Source of the DNA: Caldifarciminota bacterium
GTDB taxonomy: Bacteria; Hydrothermota; Tepidihabitantia; Tepidihabitantales; CAIPLT01
Direction: 5' to 3'
Assembly (NCBI GenBank): GCA_025061975.1
Contig: JANXBB010000176.1
Location: 1 to 6,909 of the forward strand
DNA length: 6,909 bases
In this document: piece after piece, positions 1 to 6,708 of the stretch
Position numbering within the stretch: position 1 is the stretch's first letter
Layout: every line of letters starts with the position of its first letter
Notes under the pieces: model-generated
What the model was told of the DNA's origin: nothing
What the model saw: the letters and a program-made list of their open reading frames with translations, nothing else
Databases searched by the model: none
Program-made: the position numbers and the translations under genes

Positions 1-899
1 TTACTTAAATTAGGAAATAAAATTCGTGAAACTGCACCGTTAAAATATGGAAGCACAGCCATACTTGCACCAAGTGTTGCCAAAACCGTACCAAAGCGTA
101 ATACCTTAGGATCTTTAATCGAATAAAACCGATTGACAAGTTGAGGCATTCCCCATACTCCAAAACTAACTATTAATGAATAAGAAATAAGTCCCGACCA
201 AGTCCAAAGTCCTGGAGTTGTAATTAACTTCTCGTTGATTTCAGCGATTTTGGAAATTATATTAGTTAAATTACCAAATTTGTTAATTGTCGCTAGAGTA
301 AGTAGAAGTAGTGCTAATAGCATAATCCAAGCTTGAATAAATCCAGTCCAAACAACTGCAACATATCCGCCCAATGCTACATAGATAATAATAATAACAC
401 TAGCTATCAATAATCCGGTTAAGTAGGAAATATTTAATAGCCCTTCCAAAATATTTCCCATCCCTTTAAGAATGCTTACATTATAAACAATCATAAATAT
501 AACCGTGACCAATGCCGAAATAAATTGTAATTCCGGAGCATTATATCGCTTTCGTAAAAATTCCGGTAGGGTTATCGCGTTAAGTTTTTGAGTAAGTATT
601 CGAGTTTTTTTGCCTAAAACAATCCATGCTAAGGCTGTTCCTAATAACACATTTATTACCCCTATCCAAATTGTACTTAACCCATATTTATAACCGAATC
701 CACCGCCGCCAATAATAACTACGGAACTAAAATAAGCAGCAACAAATGAAAAACTACTGATCCAAGGCCCAAGTTTTCGCCCTCCTAAATAAAAATCATC
801 AATGGAATTTTTTATATGAAGTCGTGAGACTATCCCAGTAATTAGAAGAACTAACAGGTATAAAAAAAATACTATAAAAAAAATTAAATGCGCTGGCAT
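1..899 (-). CDS. Sodium:solute symporter (SSS) family transporter, C-terminal part outside window
   Basis: Read on the minus strand, an open frame starts at an ATG (899-897) and runs 299 codons off the left edge without a stop. It begins MPAHLIFFIVFFLYLLVL, a hydrophobic first helix. SSS-family hallmarks follow in order: DFYLGGRKLGPW at residues 35-46, a glycine-rich second helix (AAYFSS at 54-59, then GGGGFGYKYG at 64-73), YVALGGYVAVVWTGFIQAW at 173-191, and GMPQLVNRFYSIKDPK at 250-265. The last two resemble the PutP/PanF branch. Family members run about 450-600 residues with 11-14 helices, so roughly half to two thirds is visible. By family it is a Na+-coupled inner-membrane uptake system, but the substrate cannot be told. 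By eye, the position of the Na+-related aspartate of PutP helix 2 holds tyrosine (Y56), which argues against simply calling it a proline carrier. It starts one base after the stop of a small membrane protein gene, so the two are probably translationally coupled. A GGAAG at 916-912 lies 12 bases before the ATG, rather far for a ribosome binding site. Confidence 0.9.
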   Translation of the reverse strand, partial: MPAHLIFFIVFFLYLLVLLITGIVSRLHIKNSIDDFYLGGRKLGPWISSFSFVAAYFSSVVIIGGGGFGYKYGLSTIWIGVINVLLGTALAWIVLGKKTRILTQKLNAITLPEFLRKRYNAPELQFISALVTVIFMIVYNVSILKGMGNILEGLLNISYLTGLLIASVIIIIYVALGGYVAVVWTGFIQAWIMLLALLLLTLATINKFGNLTNIISKIAEINEKLITTPGLWTWSGLISYSLIVSFGVWGMPQLVNRFYSIKDPKVLRFGTVLATLGASMAVLPYFNGAVSRILFPNLS

Positions 900-900
900 A

Positions 901-1014
901 TTATTCACGATCTTCCGGATAAAGCCAAATCGCCCAAATAATAGTAAATAAAATTGTCACCAAAAGAACAATGATTGCTAACGCTATACCTAACGGTATA
1001 TTAAAAATTTTCAC
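901..1014 (-). CDS. Small single-helix membrane protein upstream of the symporter (37 aa)
   Basis: A 37-codon frame on the minus strand starts at GTG (1014-1012) and ends at TAA (903-901), one base before the symporter ATG. The product reads (M)KIFNIPLGIALAIIVLL, continues hydrophobic to about residue 31 and closes with the charged tail YPEDRE. This gives one transmembrane helix at about residues 8-31, a positive N-terminal residue and an acidic C-terminus. Its support comes from its fit between a promoter and the symporter start, from the near-overlap, and from a composition typical of a membrane helix. Several transporter families, SSS and NSS types among them, are known to have very small membrane proteins encoded just upstream (for example YhdT with PanF, and small NSS subunits). 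I infer an accessory or stabilising subunit of the adjacent symporter, but I do not recognise the exact family. No ATG lies in frame upstream, so GTG is the best start. No ribosome binding site precedes it, and the promoter geometry suggests a leaderless mRNA. Confidence 0.7.
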   Translation of the reverse strand: MKIFNIPLGIALAIIVLLVTILFTIIWAIWLYPEDRE

Positions 1015-1021
1015 GGAGAAA

Positions 1022-1049
1022 ATTTTATTAAATTATATCCGTATGTCAA
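1022..1049 (-). promoter_or_regulatory. Sigma-70-type promoter of the small protein/symporter unit, probably leaderless
   Basis: On the minus strand a perfect -35 TTGACA (1049-1044) is followed, after a 16-base spacer, by -10 TAAAAT (1027-1022). The GTG start lies 7 bases beyond the -10 box. Usual geometry puts the transcription start at about 1015-1014, on or one base before the GTG. A perfect TATAAT at 1037-1032 inside the spacer is an alternative -10, but it has only a weak -35 (about CAATAA) at normal distance. It would give a leader of about 11 bases. Confidence 0.6.
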
Positions 1050-1225
1050 TAGTTTTATTGCTAATTTACAATACTGATAACAACTCTACGCTTGATTTCT
1101 CTAAATATTTTGCTGAGTACTGCGAAATAAACACTGTAAAAGAGTATAATAAAAAAACTTATGACATCTCCCCTACGGTTTCCCTACCATACCCTATACA
1201 TTTTCTGATTATGTTGCTTATTTTG
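1050..1225. other. Intergenic region between clpB 3' end and the symporter promoter
   Basis: I find no convincing gene in these bases. On the minus strand, just downstream of the clpB stop, a 6-bp stem (TATGGT/ACCGTA, one G-T pair, loop AGGGAA) spans 1191-1174. A run of seven T follows at 1157-1151, 16 bases beyond the stem. That gap is too long for a standard intrinsic terminator, so this is only a weak terminator candidate. The same stretch carries four closely spaced runs of G on the minus strand (1194-1192, 1188-1187, 1184-1182, 1173-1170), which is unusual in this AT-rich DNA. The plus strand has an isolated TATAAT at 1145-1150 without a -35 box. Confidence 0.4.
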
Positions 1226-3796
1226 TTATGCTGAGTATAAAGGGATAAATTCAATATTATTGTTTTTAAGAGTAATTGTAATTTTTTCGGGTTTTCTATC
1301 AAGGTCTAATAAGAATTTAGCCAAAGGATTTTCAATAAGTCGTTGGATAGTCCGTTTAAGTGGTCGAGCACCGTATTCGGGATCAAAACCCTCTTCTACT
1401 AATTTTTCCTTAATTTCATCAGCTACCTGTAAATCGATTTCTTGTTCTTTTAATCGCTCCTTAAGATCGTTAAGTTGAAGTTCAACAATTTTTCTCATAT
1501 CTTCTTTAGTTAAGTGCTTAAAGATAATAATTTCATCAATTCGATTTAAAAATTCGGGTCGGAATGTGCGTTTGAGAATGTTATACACTAATTCTTTATC
1601 ATAAGTTTCTTTTCCAAATAGCTCAGTTCCTAAGTTTGAAGTCATAATTATTATTGTGTTCGTAAAATCAACAGTCCGTCCTTGACCATCAGTTAATCGC
1701 CCATCATCTAAAATCTGAAGCAAGATATTAAACACATCAGGATGTGCTTTTTCAATCTCATCGAGAAGGATTACTCGATAAGGTCGTCTACGAATTGCTT
1801 CAGTTAATTGTCCACCTTCTTCATAGCCGACATAACCCGGTGGAGCACCAATTAATCGTGATACAGTATGTTTTTCCATATATTCACTCATATCAATTCG
1901 GACCATAGCATCTTTGTTGTTAAACAAAAACTCTGCTAACGTTTTCGCTAACTCGGTTTTACCAACACCGGTAGGACCGAGAAAAATAAAGCTACCAATT
2001 GGCCGATTTCGATCGCTTAATCCAACACGTGCTCTCCGAATAGCATTTGCCACTGCTGAGACAGCTTCGTGTTGCCCGACAATTCGTTTATGTAAATAAT
2101 CTTCAAGATTTCGTAATTTCTCGCGTTCCGATTCTAAAATGTTTTCAACCGGAATTCCGGTCCATTTTGAAACAATCTCAGCAATATCTTGCTCGGTAAC
2201 TTGTTCGCGGAAAAGACTTTTTGTGCTTTTTCGGATTTTTGCTAATTCATCTTCTTTTTCTTGAAGTTCCTTTTTGAGTTTTGTTAGTTTCGTATATTCT
2301 AATTGTGCCGCAAGATTTAAATCATATACTCGTTTGGCTTTTTCTATTTCGTATTGGGTTTTTTCAATCTCTGCTTTTATATTCTTAATTGCTGAAAGCA
2401 ATTCACGTTCTTTATGCCATTGAACTTCAAGAGAGTTCTTTTCTTCTTTTAATTTATTTATTTCTTTATCTAACTCAGTTATTTTTTCTTTAGCATCAGA
2501 TTCATTTTTTAGTGAAAGTTTTTCCATTTCGAGTTGCATTATTTTTCGTTCAATTTCATCTATAACTAACGGTTTAGATGTAATTTCCATCTTTAATTTT
2601 GCTGCTGCTTCATCTACAAGATCAATCGCTTTATCAGGCAAAAATCGTTCGGTAATGTAACGATTGGATAAAACAGCTGCTGCAACGAGTGCCGCATCAG
2701 AAATTTTCACACCATGGTGAATTTCGTATCGTTCTTTAAGTCCTCGAAGGATTGAAATTGTATCCTCAACACTTGGTTCGCTTATGTAAATTGGTTGAAA
2801 ACGCCGCTCTAGTGCTTTGTCTTTTTCAATGTATTTACGATACTCATTTAAGGTAGTTGCGCCAATACAGCGTAATTCGCCACGCGCTAACATCGGTTTT
2901 AACAAATTACCGGCATCAATTGCACCTTCAGCAGCACCGGCACCAACTACTGTATGAAGTTCATCAATAAAGAGTATAATTTTCCCGTCAGAATTTGCAA
3001 CGTCGCGTAATACTGCTTTAAGCCGATTTTCAAATTCACCACGATATTTAGTACCGGCAATTAATGCTCCCATGTCTAATGCGATTATTCGCCGATCTTG
3101 AAGGCTTTCCGGCACATCCCCTTTTATAATCCGTTGAGCTAGTCCCTCAACAACTGCTGTTTTACCAACACCGGCTTCTCCAATTAATACCGGATTATTT
3201 TTGGTTCGTCGGGAAAGAACTTGGATTACACGTCGGATTTCATCTTCGCGTCCGATTACCGGATCTAATTTTCCTTGACGGGCAAGTTCCGTAATATCTC
3301 GACCGAATTTCTGGAGCGCTTGATAAGTACTCTCTGCATCAGGTTCGGTAATTCTTTGATTACCCCGAATTCCTTTTAAGGCAGCTAGTATTTTATCTCG
3401 GGTAATATTAAACTCTCGGAATAGTTTACTAATCTCGCCGGTTCTGATACTACTCATTGCTAATAGTATATGTTCGCTTGCAATATAATCATCCCCCTTC
3501 TCTCGAGCTTCCCGTTCAGCGTCTAAAAATACTGTATTAAGTTCACCGGAGAGATACAATTGACTAGAACCCGATACCCGAGGAATTTTTTCAAGCTCGT
3601 TTTTAATCCATGACTTAAAATGTTCAACCGGAACAGAGATGTTTTTTAAAATAATATTAACTACAGAATCCTCCTGATTTAAAAAAGCATCCAAAAGATG
3701 AAAAGAAGTCAACTCTTGATGCCCCAATTTTAGAGCAGTGCTTTGTGCTAACTCCAAGGCTTCTAAGGTTTTTCTGGTAAATTTATCATATTTCAT
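1226..3796 (-). CDS. clpB: ATP-dependent disaggregase ClpB (Hsp100 family)
   Basis: This complete 856-residue protein matches the usual ClpB length of about 850-870. Domains in order: N-terminal Clp_N repeats (about 1-145); first AAA+ module with Walker A GEAGVGKT (206-213), Walker B ILFIDE (274-279), pore-loop tyrosine in GTKYRGE (Y251) and arginine-finger region ALERRF (328-333); a long charged coiled-coil middle domain (about 405-525); second AAA+ module with Walker A GPTGVGKT (607-614), pore loop GYVGYEEGG (654-662), Walker B VILLDE (675-680) and [10 protein letters not shown] (745-754); and a C-terminal D2-small domain. The full-length middle domain separates ClpB from ClpA and ClpC, and I see no ClpP-docking loop. 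By family knowledge, the hexamer threads aggregated proteins through its pore with DnaK/DnaJ/GrpE and acts in the cytoplasm during heat stress. The start at 3796 gives the normal N-terminus [18 protein letters not shown]. The gene is divergent from lysS. I found no CIRCE element and no clear sigma-32-like promoter upstream. Confidence 0.97.
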   Translation of the reverse strand: MKYDKFTRKTLEALELAQSTALKLGHQELTSFHLLDAFLNQEDSVVNIILKNISVPVEHFKSWIKNELEKIPRVSGSSQLYLSGELNTVFLDAEREAREKGDDYIASEHILLAMSSIRTGEISKLFREFNITRDKILAALKGIRGNQRITEPDAESTYQALQKFGRDITELARQGKLDPVIGREDEIRRVIQVLSRRTKNNPVLIGEAGVGKTAVVEGLAQRIIKGDVPESLQDRRIIALDMGALIAGTKYRGEFENRLKAVLRDVANSDGKIILFIDELHTVVGAGAAEGAIDAGNLLKPMLARGELRCIGATTLNEYRKYIEKDKALERRFQPIYISEPSVEDTISILRGLKERYEIHHGVKISDAALVAAAVLSNRYITERFLPDKAIDLVDEAAAKLKMEITSKPLVIDEIERKIMQLEMEKLSLKNESDAKEKITELDKEINKLKEEKNSLEVQWHKERELLSAIKNIKAEIEKTQYEIEKAKRVYDLNLAAQLEYTKLTKLKKELQEKEDELAKIRKSTKSLFREQVTEQDIAEIVSKWTGIPVENILESEREKLRNLEDYLHKRIVGQHEAVSAVANAIRRARVGLSDRNRPIGSFIFLGPTGVGKTELAKTLAEFLFNNKDAMVRIDMSEYMEKHTVSRLIGAPPGYVGYEEGGQLTEAIRRRPYRVILLDEIEKAHPDVFNILLQILDDGRLTDGQGRTVDFTNTIIIMTSNLGTELFGKETYDKELVYNILKRTFRPEFLNRIDEIIIFKHLTKEDMRKIVELQLNDLKERLKEQEIDLQVADEIKEKLVEEGFDPEYGARPLKRTIQRLIENPLAKFLLDLDRKPEKITITLKNNNIEFIPLYSA

Positions 3797-3888
3797 ACTA
3801 CTTATTAGACTTCAAAATAAGTAACTTGGGTTCTTTTATTAAAACTCTTTTATATTGACATTTTAGAAATTAAAATTATAATTAAAAA
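3797..3888. promoter_or_regulatory. Divergent clpB/lysS intergenic region
   Basis: These 92 bases hold the control region of both genes. The lysS promoter is clear and is listed separately. For clpB, reading the minus strand, the best -10-like string is TCTAAT ending 7 bases before the ATG, which mismatches at the important second position. No TTGACA-like box lies 16-17 bases upstream of it. A TATAAA (minus strand, about 3854-3849) further up also lacks a good -35. The inverted repeat TTAGCACTC/GAGTGCTAA (CIRCE) is absent. clpB may therefore use an alternative sigma factor or an activator. Confidence 0.4.
3855..3882 (+). promoter_or_regulatory. lysS promoter fused to the start codon (predicted leaderless)
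   Basis: A consensus -35 TTGACA (3855-3860), a 16-base spacer and a consensus -10 TATAAT (3877-3882) are visible. TAAAAA (3883-3888) and then the lysS ATG at 3889 follow. Counting the last base of the -10 box as -7 places +1 on the A of ATG. No Shine-Dalgarno sequence is present, nor is there room for one on the transcript. The block TTATAATTAAAAAATG recurs exactly at lolD. Confidence 0.8.
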
Positions 3889-5424
3889 ATGTCAGAAAAA
3901 AACTCCAAGCATCATGATCAAGATGAGCGAATTATTAGGCTTAAAAAGCTTGAACTTCTAAAATCGACTACTGATTTTCCCTACCGTTTTGATCGAACTC
4001 ATACTAACTTAGATATTATAACAAACTTTGATGAATTACATAAACAGAATTCTACGGTTCGAGTTGCTGGGCGGATATTCTCTATTCGAGAACACGGCAA
4101 AACAAAATTTGTTGATCTCTACGATCAGACCGGAAAAGTTCAATTGTATTTTCGAAAAGATATTTTAAGCGATCTTTATGATAAACTCGAACTAATTGAT
4201 ATTGGGGATTTAATAGGAGTTACTGGAGAAGTTTTTAAAACTAAAGCTGGTGAAATTACTATACTAGTAAAATCTTATCAGATTTTAAACAAGTCATTAC
4301 GACCATTACCCGAAAAATGGCATGGTCTAACTGATATTGAAACCCGCTATCGCCAGCGATATTTAGATCTCATGGCAAATCCGGAAACTAAACGAATTAT
4401 TTTAATGCGTAGTGAAATAATCCGACTGATGCGAAAATTTTTTGAAGAAAGAGGCTTTATTGAAATTGAAACACCAATTTTACAACCAATCTACGGTGGT
4501 GCATCAGCTAAACCCTTTGAAACTTATTATAATGTTTTAGAGGAAAAAATGTTTTTAAGAATTTCTGACGAATTATATCTCAAACGACTAATTATCGGGG
4601 GGATAGAAAAAGTTTTTGAAATTGGTAAAGACTTCCGTAACGAAGGAGTTGATCGTTTTCATAACCCCGAATTTACCCAACTTGAAGCCTATGAAGCTTA
4701 TAAAGACTATAATGATATGATGCTTCTTGTTGAAGAACTGTTTAGATTTTTGACTTATAGTTTATATCAGACTTATAAGATTACATATACTTACGAATAC
4801 AAAACCGAAGAAATCGAGCTCGACGGCAAAAAACAAACAGTAAAAATACCGCTAAATCATGAGTTGGATTTCAGTAAACCATGGCGAAAAATAAAATTCT
4901 GTGACGCATTAAACGAAAAGTTGGGATTTAATATTTTAGAAGCAAGTTATGAACAACTTAAAAAACGTGCTTTAGAAGTAGGAATATTAGAAAAAGAGAC
5001 TTCACAAGAACCGGACATTGTAAAATTAATTGACAAATTGTTTTCTCACCTTGTCCAGAAAAATATCTTAGATCCGACATTTGTTATTGATTATCCCAAA
5101 ATTACCACTCCTTTAGCTCGAACTCATCGCGAAAATTCGTTATTGGTTGAGCGATTTGAACCAATTATCTGCCGAATTGAAATTGGCAATGCTTTTTCTG
5201 AACTTAATGATCCCATAGAGCAGCGCCAACGATTTGAAGATCAACTTAAAAGACAAGAAAAATACGCTACATTAGACGCAGACTTTATAACAGCTCTTGA
5301 ATATGGTATGCCGCCTACAGCCGGAATCGGATTAGGAATTGACCGAATTGTAATGATTCTTACAAATGCTGAATCAATTCGAGAGGTAATACCTTTCCCC
5401 CAATTAAAACCTCTTAAAGGGTAA
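3889..5424 (+). CDS. lysS: Lysyl-tRNA synthetase, class II (LysRS)
   Basis: This enzyme charges tRNA-Lys with lysine using ATP, in the cytoplasm. The 511-residue product is close to bacterial LysS (about 490-510). It has an N-terminal helix and an OB-fold anticodon-binding domain (about 56-135, including VRVAGRIFSIREHGKTKF). The class II catalytic core follows: motif 1 around FIEIETPILQPIYGGASAKPF (190-210), motif 2 FRNEG with HNPEFTQLE (249-266), and motif 3 GIGLGIDRIVM (479-489, Arg486). EIGNAFSELNDP (431-442) and LRISDELYLKRL (223-234) are typical of LysRS rather than AspRS or AsnRS. A charged segment of about 20 residues at roughly 302-322 (TEEIELDGKKQTVKIPLNH) looks longer than in E. coli LysS, where the chain passes quickly to the FxKP(W/F) segment. 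The ATG at 3889 is the natural start, because the promoter -10 box ends 6 bases upstream. The gene is first in a likely operon with the downstream Lol permease. Arginine is mostly encoded by CGA. Confidence 0.97.
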   Translation: MSEKNSKHHDQDERIIRLKKLELLKSTTDFPYRFDRTHTNLDIITNFDELHKQNSTVRVAGRIFSIREHGKTKFVDLYDQTGKVQLYFRKDILSDLYDKLELIDIGDLIGVTGEVFKTKAGEITILVKSYQILNKSLRPLPEKWHGLTDIETRYRQRYLDLMANPETKRIILMRSEIIRLMRKFFEERGFIEIETPILQPIYGGASAKPFETYYNVLEEKMFLRISDELYLKRLIIGGIEKVFEIGKDFRNEGVDRFHNPEFTQLEAYEAYKDYNDMMLLVEELFRFLTYSLYQTYKITYTYEYKTEEIELDGKKQTVKIPLNHELDFSKPWRKIKFCDALNEKLGFNILEASYEQLKKRALEVGILEKETSQEPDIVKLIDKLFSHLVQKNILDPTFVIDYPKITTPLARTHRENSLLVERFEPIICRIEIGNAFSELNDPIEQRQRFEDQLKRQEKYATLDADFITALEYGMPPTAGIGLGIDRIVMILTNAESIREVIPFPQLKPLKG

Positions 5425-5452
5425 TATTTGAAAAAGCAATTTTGAAAATCAT

Positions 5453-6664
5453 ATGAATTATGAGCTTTTTATTGCCACTCGTTATTTAAAATCCCGAAGT
5501 AAATATTTTTTTTCTGCCGGTTCATTAATAACTATTGGAGGTATCTTTATTGGAGTCTTTGCAGTTATTGTCGTCATGTCTGTTATGAATGGATTTCACA
5601 AAGAATTAAAAGCTCGGATTTTAGGGTTTACCCCTCATATTATAATTACTCGCTACGATTACTTGCCGATCACCAATTATGATTCATTAACAAATGAAGT
5701 TTTAAAAATTCCATATATCCAATTTGCTGAACCTTTTATTTTAATAAAAACAATCATTCGCAAAGATAATGTCTCAGACGGAATTGTTGTGCGGGGTATT
5801 AAAACACAAGCTGGTTATAATATTATTAATCTGGCAAGGGATATTATTGCAGGTGAATTAGATCTGGCCGAAGGTAAAATCATTCTCGGAGTTGATTTAG
5901 CACGAAGCATTAACGCTAATGTTGGAGATAAAGTTACATTAGTAGTGCCGTTTGGTAGTGAATTAACACCTCTGGGATTTTTACCCAAATTAAAAGACTT
6001 TACAGTAGCAGGAATTTTTGATGCCGGAATGTATGATTATAATACAAGTTTTGCTTATATAGGCATAAAAAGCCTCCAAGATTTTACGGAAATGGAAAAT
6101 AAAGTCTCAGGAATAGAAATAAAGCTGAAAGATATTAACAAGACTGCTTATGCTACTAAAGAACTTCGGAAAAAAATTCCTTATCCATATCGAGTTTTAG
6201 ATTGGATGACAATGAATCGTAATATTTTTACAGCATTGCGATTAGAAAAGGCAGTCACATTTATTGTATTAATTTTAATAGTTCTAGTAGCTGCTTTTGG
6301 TATTTTAGGATTGCTTATTACAATGGTAATTAGGAAAACAAAAGAAATTGGGATTCTAAATGCCCTTGGTGTAAAAAAGAAAAGCATTTTAAAAATATTT
6401 ATTCTTAGCGGATCGTTAATGGGGTTAATCGGAACAAGTATAGGTGTTATATTAGGAATTGTCACTGCTCTACTATTAGATAAATACCGAATTGTAAATC
6501 TCCCCGGAGATGTGTTTTTCATTAAAAATCTGCCAGTTGAAATCTCGTGGGTTGATGTTGTGTTAGTTGCTAGTTCAGCAATACTAATTTCTTTTTTGGC
6601 GACAATTTATCCAGCTTATAAAGCAGCAAATCTTACCCCCGTAGAAGCAATTAGAAACGAATGA
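5453..6664 (+). CDS. lolC/E: Lipoprotein-releasing ABC transporter permease, LolC/LolE family
   Basis: This is a complete 403-residue inner-membrane protein with the four-helix MacB/FtsX/LolCE layout. The N-terminus MNYELFIATRYLKSRSKYFF is of the LolC/E type. Helix 1 spans about residues 22-45 and is followed by NGFHKELKARILGFTPHI. A large periplasmic domain runs from about 46 to 265, with helices 2-4 at about 266-292, 316-342 and 366-388. The FtsX-like region has KTKEIGILNALGVKKKSI (295-312) and ends YPAYKAANLTPVEAIRNE, both family signatures. By family it works with two LolD ATPases to extract outer-membrane-destined lipoproteins and pass them to LolA. Only one permease gene is visible, so it may act as a homodimer (LolF-like) or pair with a paralogue elsewhere. 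LolC and LolE cannot be told apart here. It begins 28 bases after lysS with no separate promoter or ribosome binding site that I can see, so co-transcription with lysS is likely. The frame and the N-terminus fit the ATG at 5453. Confidence 0.93.
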   Translation: MNYELFIATRYLKSRSKYFFSAGSLITIGGIFIGVFAVIVVMSVMNGFHKELKARILGFTPHIIITRYDYLPITNYDSLTNEVLKIPYIQFAEPFILIKTIIRKDNVSDGIVVRGIKTQAGYNIINLARDIIAGELDLAEGKIILGVDLARSINANVGDKVTLVVPFGSELTPLGFLPKLKDFTVAGIFDAGMYDYNTSFAYIGIKSLQDFTEMENKVSGIEIKLKDINKTAYATKELRKKIPYPYRVLDWMTMNRNIFTALRLEKAVTFIVLILIVLVAAFGILGLLITMVIRKTKEIGILNALGVKKKSILKIFILSGSLMGLIGTSIGVILGIVTALLLDKYRIVNLPGDVFFIKNLPVEISWVDVVLVASSAILISFLATIYPAYKAANLTPVEAIRNE

Positions 6665-6673
6665 TGTACTATC

Positions 6674-6702
6674 TTGACGTTATAAAAAATAACTTTTATA
6701 AT
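6674..6702 (+). promoter_or_regulatory. Promoter fused to the lolD start codon (predicted leaderless)
   Basis: In the 44-base gap after the permease gene there is TTGACG (6674-6679, one mismatch to the -35 consensus), a 17-base spacer and a perfect TATAAT (6697-6702). TAAAAA and then ATG at 6709 follow. Expected +1 is the A of the ATG. The last 16 bases up to and including the ATG are identical to those at lysS. This suggests that lolD has its own transcript in addition to, or instead of, readthrough from the lysS unit. Confidence 0.7.
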
Positions 6703-6708
6703 TAAAAA

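Noticed and set aside
1151..1191. Intrinsic terminator for clpB
   Set aside because: The stem is only 6 bp with a G-T pair, and the T-run starts 16 bases after it, outside normal terminator geometry. It is kept only as a note in the intergenic entry.
1145..1205. TATAAT at 1145-1150 followed by a 14-codon ATG frame at 1161
   Set aside because: It has no -35 box at the right distance, the frame is too short to judge, and it runs antisense to the clpB 3' region.
971..1234. Plus-strand open frame of 87 codons
   Set aside because: It lies opposite the small membrane protein and the symporter promoter, has no recognisable domain and no promoter or ribosome binding site, and overlaps the end of clpB. 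Its hydrophobic look comes from AT-rich codons.
1260..1478. Plus-strand open frame inside clpB
   Set aside because: It lies wholly antisense to the conserved C-terminal coding sequence of ClpB, with no independent signals.
1914..2099. Plus-strand open frame opposite the second ClpB ATPase module
   Set aside because: It is a shadow of the strongly conserved Walker A region on the other strand.
5425..5452. Separate promoter for the Lol permease (TTGAAA at about 5428 and 5442)
   Set aside because: Neither string is paired with a second box at 16-18 bases, and no TATAAT-like element lies before the ATG. Co-transcription with lysS is simpler.
6181..6522. Minus-strand open frame of 113 codons opposite the Lol permease
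   Set aside because: It is antisense to the transmembrane region of a clear gene. It looks hydrophobic only as a mirror of the membrane helices.
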